From positions 130,288 to 194,287 of the forward strand of contig CAWUXE010000016.1 in assembly GCA_963926475.1 (NCBI GenBank): 64,000 nucleotides of DNA. Direction: 5' to 3'. The translations under genes and the position numbers were made by a program. Shown here one piece after another: positions 1 to 10,000 of this stretch (positions within the stretch are counted from its first letter, which is position 1; the number at the start of each line of letters is the position of its first letter). A model generated the notes under the pieces. It did no database searches. It saw nothing but the letters and a program-made list of their open reading frames with translations, and was not told the origin of the DNA. The stretch is from UBA2040 sp002384725 (lineage in GTDB: Bacteria > Bacteroidota > Bacteroidia > Flavobacteriales_D > Crocinitomicaceae).

Positions 1-601
1 GCCCACCGAGGAGCACAATTGTCGAATCAAGATCTTTCAAAATTTCAACCATTTTATCCGTCGGCAAACATTTGGTGGCAAATTGCGCACCTATCGCAAC
101 ACCAATATATTTTTTAGTATTCAGCTCCAATTCCTGCTGAATATCGACTTCGTTTTCTGCTGAAATATAAAACTCACAGGGGGAATCATCTTTTTTTACG
201 CCCAGAGATTCCACCGCTTGCATGTATCGATCTACAATGTGAACCTTCGGCATTTTTTTCATTTTCAGATTCACCAGCATCCATTTCTGAACATTTAATT
301 TCTTGAACGATGCAGACGGTTTCCTCAGTTTTTTCTTCAAAGCAAGCGTTCGAATATTGTGGTGTAAGTCTATTACTTGATCAAAATTCTCCTTTTTTAA
401 AGCATCAATGATTTCATCAATCGACTTTTCTATCGTCCACAGTTTGTCAATTCTAGGATTGTTTTCGAGCAGAGAAGAAAACTTGGATTTGGTGACATAA
501 TGAATTTCAATATCCGTCAATTGTTCTTTCAATCCACGCAAGACGGGCGTCGTCAAAACGATATCGCCGATGGAACTGAAACGAACAATTAAGATTTTCA
601 T
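1..601 (-). CDS. Glycosyltransferase family 9 (heptosyltransferase-like), 3' part outside the window
   Basis: The gene reads leftward from an ATG at 601 and runs off the left edge, so about 200 N-terminal residues are visible. It opens with MKILIVRFSSIGDIVLTTP, the typical first strand and loop of GT9 enzymes that transfer heptose or related sugars to the lipopolysaccharide core in the cytoplasm. Further on it has a DLHHNIRT segment and, at the cut, IVLLGG, which is the start of the nucleotide-sugar-binding half. Family members are about 330-350 residues, so roughly the last 130-150 are missing. The sugar cannot be told from this part. It is transcribed divergently from the YebC-family gene at 738. 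Family assignment is firm from the N-terminal motif; heptose specificity is inference. Confidence 0.8.
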   Translation of the reverse strand, partial: MKILIVRFSSIGDIVLTTPVLRGLKEQLTDIEIHYVTKSKFSSLLENNPRIDKLWTIEKSIDEIIDALKKENFDQVIDLHHNIRTLALKKKLRKPSASFKKLNVQKWMLVNLKMKKMPKVHIVDRYMQAVESLGVKKDDSPCEFYISAENEVDIQQELELNTKKYIGVAIGAQFATKCLPTDKMVEILKDLDSTIVLLGG

Positions 602-708
602 GGGACAAAAATAGATATTTATGTGGCGAATATGTTATTGCCCATACTTTTTTGTCCAGAAGTAAGAAACTTACACCGGATTAACTTTTAAACCCGCAAC
701 TTTCTAAT

Positions 709-716
709 TAAATTTG
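709..716 (+). promoter_or_regulatory. Bacteroidota-type -7 box upstream of yebC
   Basis: TAAATTTG matches TAnnTTTG exactly and ends 21 bases before the ATG at 738. I see no clear TTG at the -33 position, so this is only a moderate candidate. Confidence 0.4.
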
Positions 717-737
717 GGCTCTTAAAAAAGTTCACAA

Positions 738-1448
738 ATGGGAAGAGCGTTCGAATACCGCAGAGCAGCAAAAGAAAAGCGTTGGGACAAAATGTCGAAA
801 TTGTTTCCTCGATTGGGGAAAGCGATCACTATGGCAGCCAAAGAAGGTGGTGAGGATCCATCCATGAATGGTTCCTTGCGCTCAGCGATTCAAAATGCGA
901 AGGCACAAAACATGCCAAAAGACAATATAGAAGCGGCTATCAAAAGAGCGTCGGCGAAGGATGTTGAAGCTTTCCATGAAATTATTTATGAGGGAAAAGG
1001 GCCGCATGGAGTTTTGGTCTTTATGGAGTGCGCAACAGACAATCCAACGCGAACAGTTGCGAATGTAAAATCGTATTTCAATAAAGCCAACGGAGCAATT
1101 GTGGCTACAGGTTCTTTAGAATTTATGTTCAACCGAAAATGTATCTTCGAGATAGAAAAGGCGAAAGGAATGGACCCAGAAGAAATGGAACTGGAGCTCA
1201 TAGATGCTGGATTGGAAGAAATCGAAGTGTTGGAAGATAAGTTCGTGATTTATGGTGAATACACCGCTTTCGGAACACTTGCCTCTGCTTTGGAAGAAAA
1301 AGGAATAGAGCCCATAAAATCGAATTTGGAGCGTATTCCAACTTCACCAGTTAAGTTTTCAGACGAACAATTGATAGATATTGAAAAAATGTTGGATAAA
1401 ATCGAAGACGATGACGACATTCAGCAAGTTTTCACGAACATTGCCTAA
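738..1448 (+). CDS. yebC: YebC/PmpR (TACO1) family regulator of transcription or translation
   Basis: The 236-residue protein begins MGRAFEYRRAAKEKRWDKMS and continues with GRxFE/RRAAKxKRxxxMSKLF and a PKDNIEAAIKRA segment, which are signatures of the YebC family. Its members are three-domain cytoplasmic proteins described as DNA-binding regulators in some bacteria and, more recently, as translation factors that help ribosomes through difficult stretches (TACO1 in mitochondria). Length is normal for the family. The C-terminus is very acidic (DKIEDDDDI). It stands alone between a divergent GT9 gene and the sprE group. Family assignment is secure; whether it acts on DNA or on ribosomes here cannot be read from sequence. 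Confidence 0.92.
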   Translation: MGRAFEYRRAAKEKRWDKMSKLFPRLGKAITMAAKEGGEDPSMNGSLRSAIQNAKAQNMPKDNIEAAIKRASAKDVEAFHEIIYEGKGPHGVLVFMECATDNPTRTVANVKSYFNKANGAIVATGSLEFMFNRKCIFEIEKAKGMDPEEMELELIDAGLEEIEVLEDKFVIYGEYTAFGTLASALEEKGIEPIKSNLERIPTSPVKFSDEQLIDIEKMLDKIEDDDDIQQVFTNIA

Positions 1449-1535
1449 TTAATTTATCGAGAATTCATAAATTTATGCTTTAATACAATAAAATAGGGCT
1501 TTCCCGTTTTATTGTTAGTCAAGAAAACCAGTTTA

Positions 1536-4202
1536 ATGATTAATTTTTTCAGATTCAGTATAGGAGCAGCTTTGCTCCTTTTTGTTCTTATTGCGTGTGA
1601 TCCCGCTAAGAATAGCGCTGTCAATCGCTTTTATCATAGTACCACCTCGCACTATAACGGATATTTCAACGCTAATTTGTTGTTGGATCAAGCCTTGTCG
1701 GATTACCGAAGAAATGTAGTGGAGGATTATTACACCTTGCTTCCCCTTCAGAATTATCCGGATACAGGTGCAGTGAAAAATTTGTACCCTGCGATTGACA
1801 CTGCCATTGCAAAATGCACAAAAGTGATTCAGAATCACAGCATGCCAGGCAGTGCGCGCCCCTCAAGAAAGAAAGAAGAAAACAACAATTACATTGATGA
1901 AAACTGGACCACAGTTGGTCGTGCGAGTTATATCCGAAGAGATTATGAACAAGCGATGAAGAACTTCATGTTCATCAAGAAGTTTTACACCAATGACGAG
2001 TCTAATTTTGTCGGCGAATTGTGGATGGCTAAAACGAATCTCGTTCTAGGCAAATACACTGAAGCTGGATTCAATCTTGACATCCTCGATCAAGCCTTGA
2101 TATCAGAAAAGGAAGCAGCCAAACAAAAGATGTTTAAAAACTTCATCAAGAATTTAAAGAAATCGAAGAAACAAAAAGAAAAAGAGGACGAGTTGGCCAC
2201 TGTGCCGAAAGAGATTTATCCAGAAATGTACTTGACCAAAGCGGAATTGAATTTGATTCGTGGCGAAAAAGAAGAGGCGATTATAAATTTGAATTTGGCT
2301 GCAAGGCATATAAGACGCAAAGCCGACAAAGCAAGAGTTTATTTTATTTTGGGTCAGTTGAACGAAGATGGCGGGAATGCACCAGCAGCTATTGCCAATT
2401 ACACCAAAGTATTACAGAGCAGCGCGCCGTATGAAATGGCTTTCAGCGCAAGACTGAAAAGAGCTTTTTTAGGCGGAAGCGATAAGTTGATCAAGGATTT
2501 GAATAAGATGTTGGATGATCCGAAAAACGCGGAATTCAAGGATCAAATTTATTATGCATTGGCCAATATTGAATTATCAAAAGGGAATGAGCCTCAAGCC
2601 GTTCACTATTTGACAGAGGCTGCATTTTATAGCACCACGAACAGCCGTCAAAAGGGTATGGCGTATGAGAAAATGGGCGATTTACGCTTTGCGAAGAAAG
2701 ACTATATCCCTGCTCAAAAATATTACGATTCGTGCGGAAGAGTTATCAATGACAAATATCCAAATGCCGGAGCGATACGTAACAAAGCAGCCAAATTAAG
2801 CGAATTAGTGCAAGCAGTTGAATTGGCACAATTTGAAGATAGTGTTCAACGAATTGCAGCTATGAGTGAGTCCGATCAATTGACGTATTTAGAGGAAGTT
2901 GGAAAGACCTTAAAAGCGCGAGAAGACGAATACAAGAAACGGGAGGCGGAAAAGTTGATCGCACTTCAGAAAAACCAGAATGCATTCAACCAAAACCAAA
3001 GTGGAAGCAAGTTTATCTTTACCAATGCTAAAGCTCGTGCGGAGGGATTTGAAGATTTTAAAAGACTTTGGGGTGATAGAACAAACGAAGATGATTGGCG
3101 TAGAAGCGACAAAATTGTCATTGCAACTTTCACCGATGAAAATGGAAAAGAAGTCCCTGTCGACAGTGTTGAAGTGTTAGACGAATACACTGATCCTTAT
3201 AGTATAGAAGCATTATCGAAAAACATTCCAAAGGGAGATTCATCCATTTTAGCCTCGCAAAACAGATTGGTCAAATCGCGATATGCGGCGGGAATAATTT
3301 ACAAGGACCAATTGAACGAAGCCGAATTAGCGACCGATCAGTTTACTGCGGTGGTGGAAAAAGATTTTGAAACGGATTATAAGGCAATGTCGGCTTTTCA
3401 GATGTATCGCATGAACGAAACCTCGAATAGATCCAAAGCGGACGTTCATAAGAGTTATATATTGAATTATTATCCGAATTCTGATTACGCCTGCTATTTG
3501 CGCGATCCAGATTGTTTCGTGAAGAAAAAAGAATACGAGGTAAAAGCGCAAAGGGATTACGTTTATACCTTGAGTAGATATAGTCAAGGCTTATATTATC
3601 CAGCGTTGATAAGTGCCGAAGAAGTGCTATTGAATGAACCCGAAAATGAGTATCGATCGAAATATATGTTGTTGAAGGCTATGTGTCAGGGGAAATTGAA
3701 TCCGGAAAAGACAACATTATTACCAAACTTGAATTTAATTGTAAAAGAATTTCCAAAAACGCCAGAAGCAATACGAGCTAAGGAAATGATAGATATTATT
3801 AAAAACGGGTTCTCTAAGTTTGAACCGGTTGATTTGACGGAAAACCCTTTGTTTACATACGATGATCAATTGGAGCACTATGTTTTAATTTTCATTCCTA
3901 AAGGTGACAACTCGAGTTTATCCAAGAATAAAATCGTCGATTTCAACAAAGAGTTTTACTCCAGAGCTAAATTAAGGGTAAGTTCGAAGATATTTGGAGA
4001 CGTCCAAAGTATCGTTGTTATAGATAAATTTGAAAATGATTTGGAGGCAAAGGAATATATTCGGACCTTTAAAGCCACAAGAAAGCATTTGATGGATCTT
4101 CAAGGTGCTAAGACGACCTTAATTACTCAACCTAATTTGAAAACACTTTTTGAAACGCAAAAACTGCGTGAATACGAAATGTTTTGCGAAGAGTATTATT
4201 AG
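1536..4202 (+). CDS. sprE: SprE/PorW: gliding and T9SS-associated TPR lipoprotein
   Basis: I place the start at the ATG at 1536 (888 residues). An upstream TTG at 1512 is in frame but would add eight residues before a good lipoprotein signal. The signal ends in LIAC, putting the lipid-anchored Cys at residue 21. The mature protein opens with a conserved block (RFYHSTTSHYNGYFNANLL) that I recognise from SprE/PorW, followed by tetratricopeptide-like helices (for example the stretch around residues 260-420), a Lys/Glu-rich coiled segment and a C-terminal globular part. SprE/PorW is a periplasmic-side lipoprotein needed for type IX secretion and gliding, and is thought to link the trans-envelope core to outer-membrane parts. 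Bactofilin and AtpZ genes follow closely. Confidence is high from the N-terminal block and architecture. Confidence 0.85.
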   Translation: MINFFRFSIGAALLLFVLIACDPAKNSAVNRFYHSTTSHYNGYFNANLLLDQALSDYRRNVVEDYYTLLPLQNYPDTGAVKNLYPAIDTAIAKCTKVIQNHSMPGSARPSRKKEENNNYIDENWTTVGRASYIRRDYEQAMKNFMFIKKFYTNDESNFVGELWMAKTNLVLGKYTEAGFNLDILDQALISEKEAAKQKMFKNFIKNLKKSKKQKEKEDELATVPKEIYPEMYLTKAELNLIRGEKEEAIINLNLAARHIRRKADKARVYFILGQLNEDGGNAPAAIANYTKVLQSSAPYEMAFSARLKRAFLGGSDKLIKDLNKMLDDPKNAEFKDQIYYALANIELSKGNEPQAVHYLTEAAFYSTTNSRQKGMAYEKMGDLRFAKKDYIPAQKYYDSCGRVINDKYPNAGAIRNKAAKLSELVQAVELAQFEDSVQRIAAMSESDQLTYLEEVGKTLKAREDEYKKREAEKLIALQKNQNAFNQNQSGSKFIFTNAKARAEGFEDFKRLWGDRTNEDDWRRSDKIVIATFTDENGKEVPVDSVEVLDEYTDPYSIEALSKNIPKGDSSILASQNRLVKSRYAAGIIYKDQLNEAELATDQFTAVVEKDFETDYKAMSAFQMYRMNETSNRSKADVHKSYILNYYPNSDYACYLRDPDCFVKKKEYEVKAQRDYVYTLSRYSQGLYYPALISAEEVLLNEPENEYRSKYMLLKAMCQGKLNPEKTTLLPNLNLIVKEFPKTPEAIRAKEMIDIIKNGFSKFEPVDLTENPLFTYDDQLEHYVLIFIPKGDNSSLSKNKIVDFNKEFYSRAKLRVSSKIFGDVQSIVVIDKFENDLEAKEYIRTFKATRKHLMDLQGAKTTLITQPNLKTLFETQKLREYEMFCEEYY

Positions 4203-4219
4203 AATAATAAGAGGAAAAA

Positions 4220-4639
4220 ATGATGGGAAAGAAGAAGAGTAGCAGCGGAAATTTTGAAGCGCCGGATCGATTGAACAGGTTGGTCGAAGGAGCAAAAATC
4301 ATAGGTGAATTAATTACAGATTCTAGCATTCGAATTGATGGTGAAGTGCAAGGCAATATTACGTCTGCTGGCAAAGTATTGATTGGTGAAAATGCTGTTA
4401 TTAAAGGAAATTTGAACTGTAACGAAGCCGATGTTGAAGGACGAATTACAGGAGATCTTAAAGTAGAAGCGCTTTTAACTTTGCGTGAAAAATCTAAGAT
4501 TGAAGGGAATATTTCTACCGCTAAAATTGAGATTCATCAAGGAGCCATTTTCTTGGGCAATTGCTCAATGGGTGGCGCAGGATCTTCTAGACCGAAGCAA
4601 AAAGCGCAATCTGAGAATCAACCAGATATCGTTTATTAA
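4220..4639 (+). CDS. Bactofilin (polymer-forming cytoskeletal protein)
   Basis: A 139-residue protein with the repeating short-strand pattern of a bactofilin beta-helix: GELITDSSIRIDGEVQGNI, then KVLIGENAVIKGNL, ADVEGRITGDLKV and KSKIEGNISTAKIEIHQGA. Hydrophobic residues recur about every six positions. Bactofilins polymerise without nucleotide into filaments on the inner face of the membrane and organise cell shape or envelope machines. Short charged tails flank the core (KKKSSSG at the start, RPKQKAQSENQ at the end), as usual. The stop codon overlaps the ATG of the next gene by one base (TAATG), so they are probably co-translated. It starts 17 bases after sprE. Confidence 0.9.
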   Translation: MMGKKKSSSGNFEAPDRLNRLVEGAKIIGELITDSSIRIDGEVQGNITSAGKVLIGENAVIKGNLNCNEADVEGRITGDLKVEALLTLREKSKIEGNISTAKIEIHQGAIFLGNCSMGGAGSSRPKQKAQSENQPDIVY

Positions 4640-4860
4640 TGAGCAAGCCCTCTTCTCCCATGAAGAAATACGCCCGGTTTTCGGGGATCGTAATTCAGAT
4701 GGGAGTGATTATTGGGTTGTTTTCGTGGCTCGGCACTTATATAGATGAAACGTATAAAACAGAAAACATTTGGACCATCATTTTAGCCCTCAGCGGCGTC
4801 TTTTTGGCGATGTATGTGGTTATAAAAGAAGTCATAAACAGCAGCAAGGAAGATGAATAA
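4639..4860 (+). CDS. AtpZ/AtpI-like two-helix membrane protein
   Basis: A 73-residue protein with two predicted transmembrane helices: around residues 14-31 (FSGIVIQMGVIIGLFSWLGTY) and 43-62. The pattern of a polar N-terminus, an IDExY turn between the helices and a second helix ending VIKEV is that of AtpZ/AtpI proteins, which are encoded next to F-type ATP synthase genes and are linked to c-ring assembly or Mg2+ transport. In this window no atp gene follows, so the usual context is absent. It overlaps bactofilin by one base and the next gene by eight bases, which indicates one transcript. Confidence 0.75.
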   Translation: MSKPSSPMKKYARFSGIVIQMGVIIGLFSWLGTYIDETYKTENIWTIILALSGVFLAMYVVIKEVINSSKEDE

Positions 4861-5221
4861 ATTAGCACTTTACAATGTGTTGACCTTAACTGGCTGTGTT
4901 GCTCTAGCTTTCGTAGTGATCAAAATGTTTGTCCCCAGCATTGACTTAAAAATTTTATTTTTCGGTCTTTTTGCAAGCTGGCTCATCCTGATGGTGGGTG
5001 TTCAAATCGTTCATTTTAAATTCAAAGAAGGTCAGTTTATCAATCGATTTTTAATGACCACTGTTTTTCAAATTTTAGCTTTCTTGGGATTAGCAGTTTA
5101 TATGATATTCAGCAAATTACAAGCCTCACCAGATATCCTTTTAAGTGTCGTATTCACGCACATAGCGGGCTTGTTTATACAAACCATCTTCTTTTTAAAG
5201 CAAAGCAAGAAGTCGGCTTAA
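4853..5221 (+). CDS. Small multi-pass membrane protein, ATP-synthase-operon type
   Basis: A 122-residue protein with four hydrophobic segments (about residues 7-25, 31-50, 65-86 and 94-114) and short basic loops, ending in KQSKKSA. I do not recognise a named domain. In other Bacteroidota a protein of this size and topology often lies between the AtpZ-like gene and atpB, so it may be an AtpI-like helper of ATP synthase assembly; that is inference from position. It overlaps the upstream AtpZ-like gene by eight bases. The operon ends here: the next gene has its own promoter. Confidence 0.7.
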   Translation: MNKLALYNVLTLTGCVALAFVVIKMFVPSIDLKILFFGLFASWLILMVGVQIVHFKFKEGQFINRFLMTTVFQILAFLGLAVYMIFSKLQASPDILLSVVFTHIAGLFIQTIFFLKQSKKSA

Positions 5222-5283
5222 TCATTTATCATAAGTCTGTAGTTTTTTATATTCCACCTAAACTTTTTTCGTTTTAATTTGTT

Positions 5284-5310
5284 TTGATTAAAAAACAATC
5301 AGTATATTTG
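5284..5310 (+). promoter_or_regulatory. Promoter of bcp
   Basis: A TTG (5284-5286, within TTTTG) and TATATTTG (5303-5310) are 16 bases apart and match the Bacteroidota -33/-7 pattern. The ATG is 17 bases further on. Confidence 0.55.
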
Positions 5311-5327
5311 ATTAATATTTCGTCAAA

Positions 5328-5795
5328 ATGAAACATTTAAAAGTAGGAGATAAGGCGCCAAGTTGGTCTGGAAAGGATCAAAACGGCAAAGCTATAAACC
5401 AAAAAAGCTACGAAGGAAAGAAGGCTGTTGTCTATTTTTATCCGAAGGACAATACACCAGGATGCACAACGCAAGCTTGTAACATACGCGACAATTGGTC
5501 TGAACTTCAAAAAAAAGGTGTTGAAGTTATAGGCGTAAGTGCGGATTCCGAGAAAAGCCACCAGAAGTTTATAGATAAGTTTCAATTGCCATTTGTATTA
5601 GTTGCGGACGAGCAAAAAGAAATAATAGAAACGTTTGGAGTTTGGGGCGAGAAAAAATTTATGGGAAAAATTTATGATGGCATCCATCGAACCACCTTTG
5701 TTTTAGATGAAACGGGTACAATAAAGGGAATTATCGATAAGCCAAAAACGAAAGCTCATACTGAAGAAATTTTAAAAATATTTGAGGAAGAATAG
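5328..5795 (+). CDS. bcp: Thioredoxin-dependent peroxiredoxin Bcp (PrxQ type)
   Basis: A 155-residue AhpC/TSA-fold enzyme that reduces hydrogen peroxide and organic hydroperoxides in the cytoplasm with thioredoxin as donor. The active-site loop reads PKDNTPGCTTQACNIRD: the peroxidatic Cys is residue 46 and the resolving Cys is residue 51, the five-residue spacing of the atypical two-Cys BCP/PrxQ class. A later GIHRTTFVLDETG segment carries the conserved Arg near the active site. Length is normal. It has its own promoter and lies between the AtpZ group and recA with no sign of co-transcription. Confidence 0.95.
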   Translation: MKHLKVGDKAPSWSGKDQNGKAINQKSYEGKKAVVYFYPKDNTPGCTTQACNIRDNWSELQKKGVEVIGVSADSEKSHQKFIDKFQLPFVLVADEQKEIIETFGVWGEKKFMGKIYDGIHRTTFVLDETGTIKGIIDKPKTKAHTEEILKIFEEE

Positions 5796-5893
5796 GACAA
5801 CGTAAATAGTTTACGGCCTGATGAATAACCTTTGTTACGTTCAATATATAAATCAAACCATTCCGCCTTGGTGGAAAACTAAACATAACCGAT

Positions 5894-6922
5894 ATGTCAG
5901 TTAAAAAAGAAGTAAACACAGAAAAATTGAAAGCACTCCAATTAACAATGGACAAGCTTGACAAAACTTACGGTAAAGGAACCGTGATGAAATTAGGAGA
6001 CAATCCAGTTACTAATTTAGAAGTAATTCCAACGGGCTCTTTGACCTTGGATTTAGCATTGGGCGTCAATGGGTTTCCGAAAGGAAGAGTAGTTGAAATT
6101 TATGGGCCTGAATCGTCTGGAAAAACGACTTTGGCCATACATGCAATAGCGGAATGTCAAAAACAAGGAGGAATAGCGGCCTTTATTGATGCAGAGCACG
6201 CTTTTGATCAGTTTTATGCGAAAAAATTAGGCGTTGATATAGACAACTTGATTATTTCTCAACCGGACAATGGTGAGCAAGCATTGGAAATTGCAGATAA
6301 TTTGATTCGTTCAGGAGCAGTTGATATCGTGGTAATAGATTCAGTTGCTGCATTAACACCAAAAGCGGAGATTGAAGGTGAAATGGGGGATTCTCAAATG
6401 GGACTTCAAGCAAGATTGATGTCGAAAGCATTGCGTAAACTAACGGGTTCTATTAACAAAGCAGGAACTTGCTGTATTTTCATCAACCAACTTCGTGAGA
6501 AAATTGGCGTGATGTTCGGGAATCCAGAAACAACAACAGGTGGAAACGCTTTGAAGTTCTACTCTTCAGTTCGATTGGATATTCGTCGTTCAACACAGAT
6601 TAAAGATGGAGACGAAGTTATTGGAAACCGTGTAAAGGTGAAAGTTGTTAAAAACAAAGTGGCTCCCCCTTTTAGAAGAGCAGAATTTGATATTATGTAT
6701 GGGGGAGGAATCTCTAAAGTAGGTGAGATTATCGACCTTGGAGTTGAATTAAACATAGTCAACAAAAGTGGTTCATGGTTCTCTTACGGAGAAACAAAAC
6801 TTGGACAAGGAAGAGACGCTGTTAAACAATTGGTACTCGACAATCCAGAATTAATGGATGAGTTAGAATCTAGAATTAAAGAAGCTCTTAGTCCTACAAG
6901 CCAACCCGAGCTTGTAGAATAA
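5894..6922 (+). CDS. recA: Recombinase RecA
   Basis: A 342-residue RecA, the ATP-dependent strand-exchange protein of homologous recombination and co-protease of the SOS response. The Walker A motif GPESSGKTT is at about residues 72-80, the MGDSQMGLQARLMSKALRKL segment matches the L1 region, and FINQLREKIGVMFGNPETT leads into L2. The acidic C-terminal tail (SRIKEALSPTSQPELVE) is present and short. A strong hairpin terminator follows the stop. I saw no obvious inverted-repeat SOS box in the 100 bases upstream. Confidence 0.98.
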   Translation: MSVKKEVNTEKLKALQLTMDKLDKTYGKGTVMKLGDNPVTNLEVIPTGSLTLDLALGVNGFPKGRVVEIYGPESSGKTTLAIHAIAECQKQGGIAAFIDAEHAFDQFYAKKLGVDIDNLIISQPDNGEQALEIADNLIRSGAVDIVVIDSVAALTPKAEIEGEMGDSQMGLQARLMSKALRKLTGSINKAGTCCIFINQLREKIGVMFGNPETTTGGNALKFYSSVRLDIRRSTQIKDGDEVIGNRVKVKVVKNKVAPPFRRAEFDIMYGGGISKVGEIIDLGVELNIVNKSGSWFSYGETKLGQGRDAVKQLVLDNPELMDELESRIKEALSPTSQPELVE

Positions 6923-6941
6923 ACTAACTGCATATCGGAAG

Positions 6942-6971
6942 ATGGCATCCAGAAATGGGTGCCATTTTTTT
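6942..6971 (+). terminator. Rho-independent terminator of recA
   Basis: Stem ATGGCATCC / GGGTGCCAT (6942-6950 with 6957-6965, one G-T pair), six-base loop AGAAAT, then a run of T to 6971. Confidence 0.85.
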
Positions 6972-6983
6972 GGCTAAAACCTT

Positions 6984-7014
6984 TTGGCAATGACACATTA
7001 AAGTACTAAATTTG
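6984..7014 (+). promoter_or_regulatory. Promoter of the secreted metallopeptidase gene
   Basis: TTG (6984-6986, in TTTTGG) and TAAATTTG (7007-7014) are separated by 20 bases, an exact fit to the Bacteroidota -33/-7 consensus. The ATG lies 19 bases downstream. Confidence 0.7.
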
Positions 7015-7033
7015 AAAGAATTAAACCAAAAAC

Positions 7034-10000
7034 ATGAAGAAACTTAACTTTATCTGCGCGATATTTTGTGCGCTTATTTCTTTTTCAAGTGTCGCTCAGA
7101 ATTTTTTTCAAGACTTCAGCCCGACTCAAAATCAAATTGAGGATAAAGCCATTAAGATGACAAAGTCGACCTACTACACGGTGGATTTAGCCGCAATGAA
7201 AAGCGCTATTCAATCGGCTCCCTATAGAGAGAATGTGGATTTAGGAACTTCGATGTTTTTAATTCAACTTCCAAATTTGAAAGGCGGTTTCAATACGTAC
7301 AAAGTACTAAGAAACCAAACCATGCATCCACAATTGAATGCTTTGTATCCAACAATTTTGACTTTTGATGGAGTGAATGTTTCTAATGTCTTGGAGAAAG
7401 TAAAGTTGGATATCACCCCACAAGGTTTTCATGCCATGATCTTTTCACCCTACCATTCAACAATCTTTATTGACCCAATTCACAATACTCTCCCGAATAA
7501 GGTAATGGCCTATTTCAAAAAAGACTTTTATACGAATAAACAAATGACTTGTGAGTTTGAAACTCCCGAAGAGAAATTGAAAAAGCTGATTAGTATAGGC
7601 GCATCGCCTGAATATGGAACATGTCAATTAAGAACGTACCGATTAGCGTTGGCAGCTACAGCGGAATACACCGCTTATCATACCAATGCTGCCCTTGCAG
7701 CTGCGGCTCAAGTTACCACGATGAATCGAGTTAACGGTGTATTTGAAAGAGATATCGCCATTACGATGACCCTAGTACCAAACAATAATTTATTGATCTA
7801 CACCAACGCCAGCACAGACCCATACACCAATGGAAACGCAGGGGCGATGATAAATCAGAACGTGACTGCTTGTAATGGGCAAATTGGTTCAACAAACTAC
7901 GATATTGGTCATGTTTTCGGAACCAATTCAGGAGGGTTGGCTGGTTTAGGAGTTGTTTGTGGTGCAAATAAGGCAAGGGGTGTTACAGGAAGTAGCAACC
8001 CAGTTGGCGATCCGTTTGATATCGACTACGTGGCACATGAAATGGGACACCAATTCAATGCAAATCATACGCAAAACAACAATTGCAACCGAAATAATCC
8101 AACTGCCGTTGAACCGGGGAGTGCCAGCACTATAATGGGCTACGCCGGAATTTGTTCACCGAACGTTCAAAATAATAGTGATGACCATTTTCATGGAATT
8201 AGCTTAAGTGAAATGACCAATTTGATAACTGGGGCGTCTCATACTTGTCCAATCCTGACTACCCTAACTAATTCGGCACCGGTTATTGCAGCTGGTCCAA
8301 CTACGGTTTTTGTTCCTGTGAGCACACCATTTGCTTTGAATTGCATCGCTACGGATATTAATGGCGATACATTGACCTATAATTGGGAACAAACCGATAA
8401 TCAAGTAAGTACGCAACCTCCAGTTTCGACATCAACTGGGGGACCAAGTTTTAGAAGTTTACCTTCTAGTACAAACCCAACGAGATATTTTCCAAATTTA
8501 ACCGATTTGGCTTCAGGGGGTCCTTTCACATGGGAAGTGGTGCCAAGTGTTGCACGTACCATGAATTTCAGATGTTCTGTTCGAGACAATTCCGGAGGAC
8601 CTGGCGGATGCAGTGATCATGTCAATGTAGCGGTAACAAGTGTTGCGGCGGCTGGACCATTTGTAGTCACGTATCCAAACGCAACTGGAATTATTTGGGC
8701 AGGTTCTTCGACTCAGACTGTAACATGGTCAGTTGCAAACACGACAGCTGCTCCAATCAGTGCGTCAACCGTAGACATTTACCTGTCAACAGATGGAGGA
8801 TTAACATTTCCTACCTTGCTATTAGCAGGCACTACAAATGACGGATCACAGGCAGTAACAGTTCCAAACACGGCAACAACAACAGCGCGAATAATGATCA
8901 TTTCAGCGGCTGGAACCTTCTTCGATATTTCAGATAATAATTTCGAAATAACAGCGTCAACATTTGATTATATATTAAACGTCACAACATCTAACCTTTC
9001 TGTTTGTCAAGGAGCAAATGCTGTTTTCAATGTGACTTCCTCGTCAATTGGTGGTTATTCAGCAGCGATAAATTTAAGTGCATTGAACGTTCCAGGCGGA
9101 GCTACGGCCGTTTTTTCTCCAGCAACTATTACACCTGGACAACCATCAACATTAACCATTTCGAATGTCCCTATCGGATCTCATTCTATGACTATCCAAG
9201 GAAACTCAGGTGGGAATATTCACACCCTAGGTATAGTTTTGGATGTTTTAACAAATACTATTTCAGCACCTACGCCTCTATCTCCTGCAAATGGAGCGAC
9301 GAATGCGTCTAGCCCAACAAATTTGATATGGTCTGCAGTTGCAGGAGCGACAAGTTATTCGGTTGACATTTCAACTTCAGCAACTTTCGCAACTATAGTT
9401 GATCAAGCAACTGGTTTGGTCAATCCAAATTACACGACTATATTTTTGAATCCGAGTACGACGTATTATTGGCGAGTGATTGCTACAAATGCATGTGCAA
9501 CTTCTACTTTTGTTCAAGCGAGTTATACAACAGGGACTTGTTCTATAATAAGTTCACTTAACGTGCCATTGGCAATTTCTGCATCAGGAACACCAACCAT
9601 TACTTCAATAATCAACATTCCTCAAACCGGATTTGTAAGTTCAATCCGTATTCCAAAAGTGCAAGGAACTCATTCATGGGTAAGTGATTTAACCTTCAAT
9701 TTGATCAGTCCAACAGGAACCAGTATGCAATTGTTTACAGGAGTTTGCAGCAGTTTAGATGATTTCGATCTCGGTTTAGACGATGCATCAACGCCAGGAG
9801 CAATTCCTTGTCCGCCAACGACAGGTTTATATTATCAACCAACAGGTTCATTTGCGAGTTTTATTGGAGAACAAATACAAGGAAATTGGACGTTGGAAGT
9901 TACAGATGGTTTCAACCAGGATGGCGGATCGTTGGATTTTTGGTCTCTTGAATTATGCGTAACGGCTAATCCTTGCAATCAACCAGATGTGCCAGTTGTA

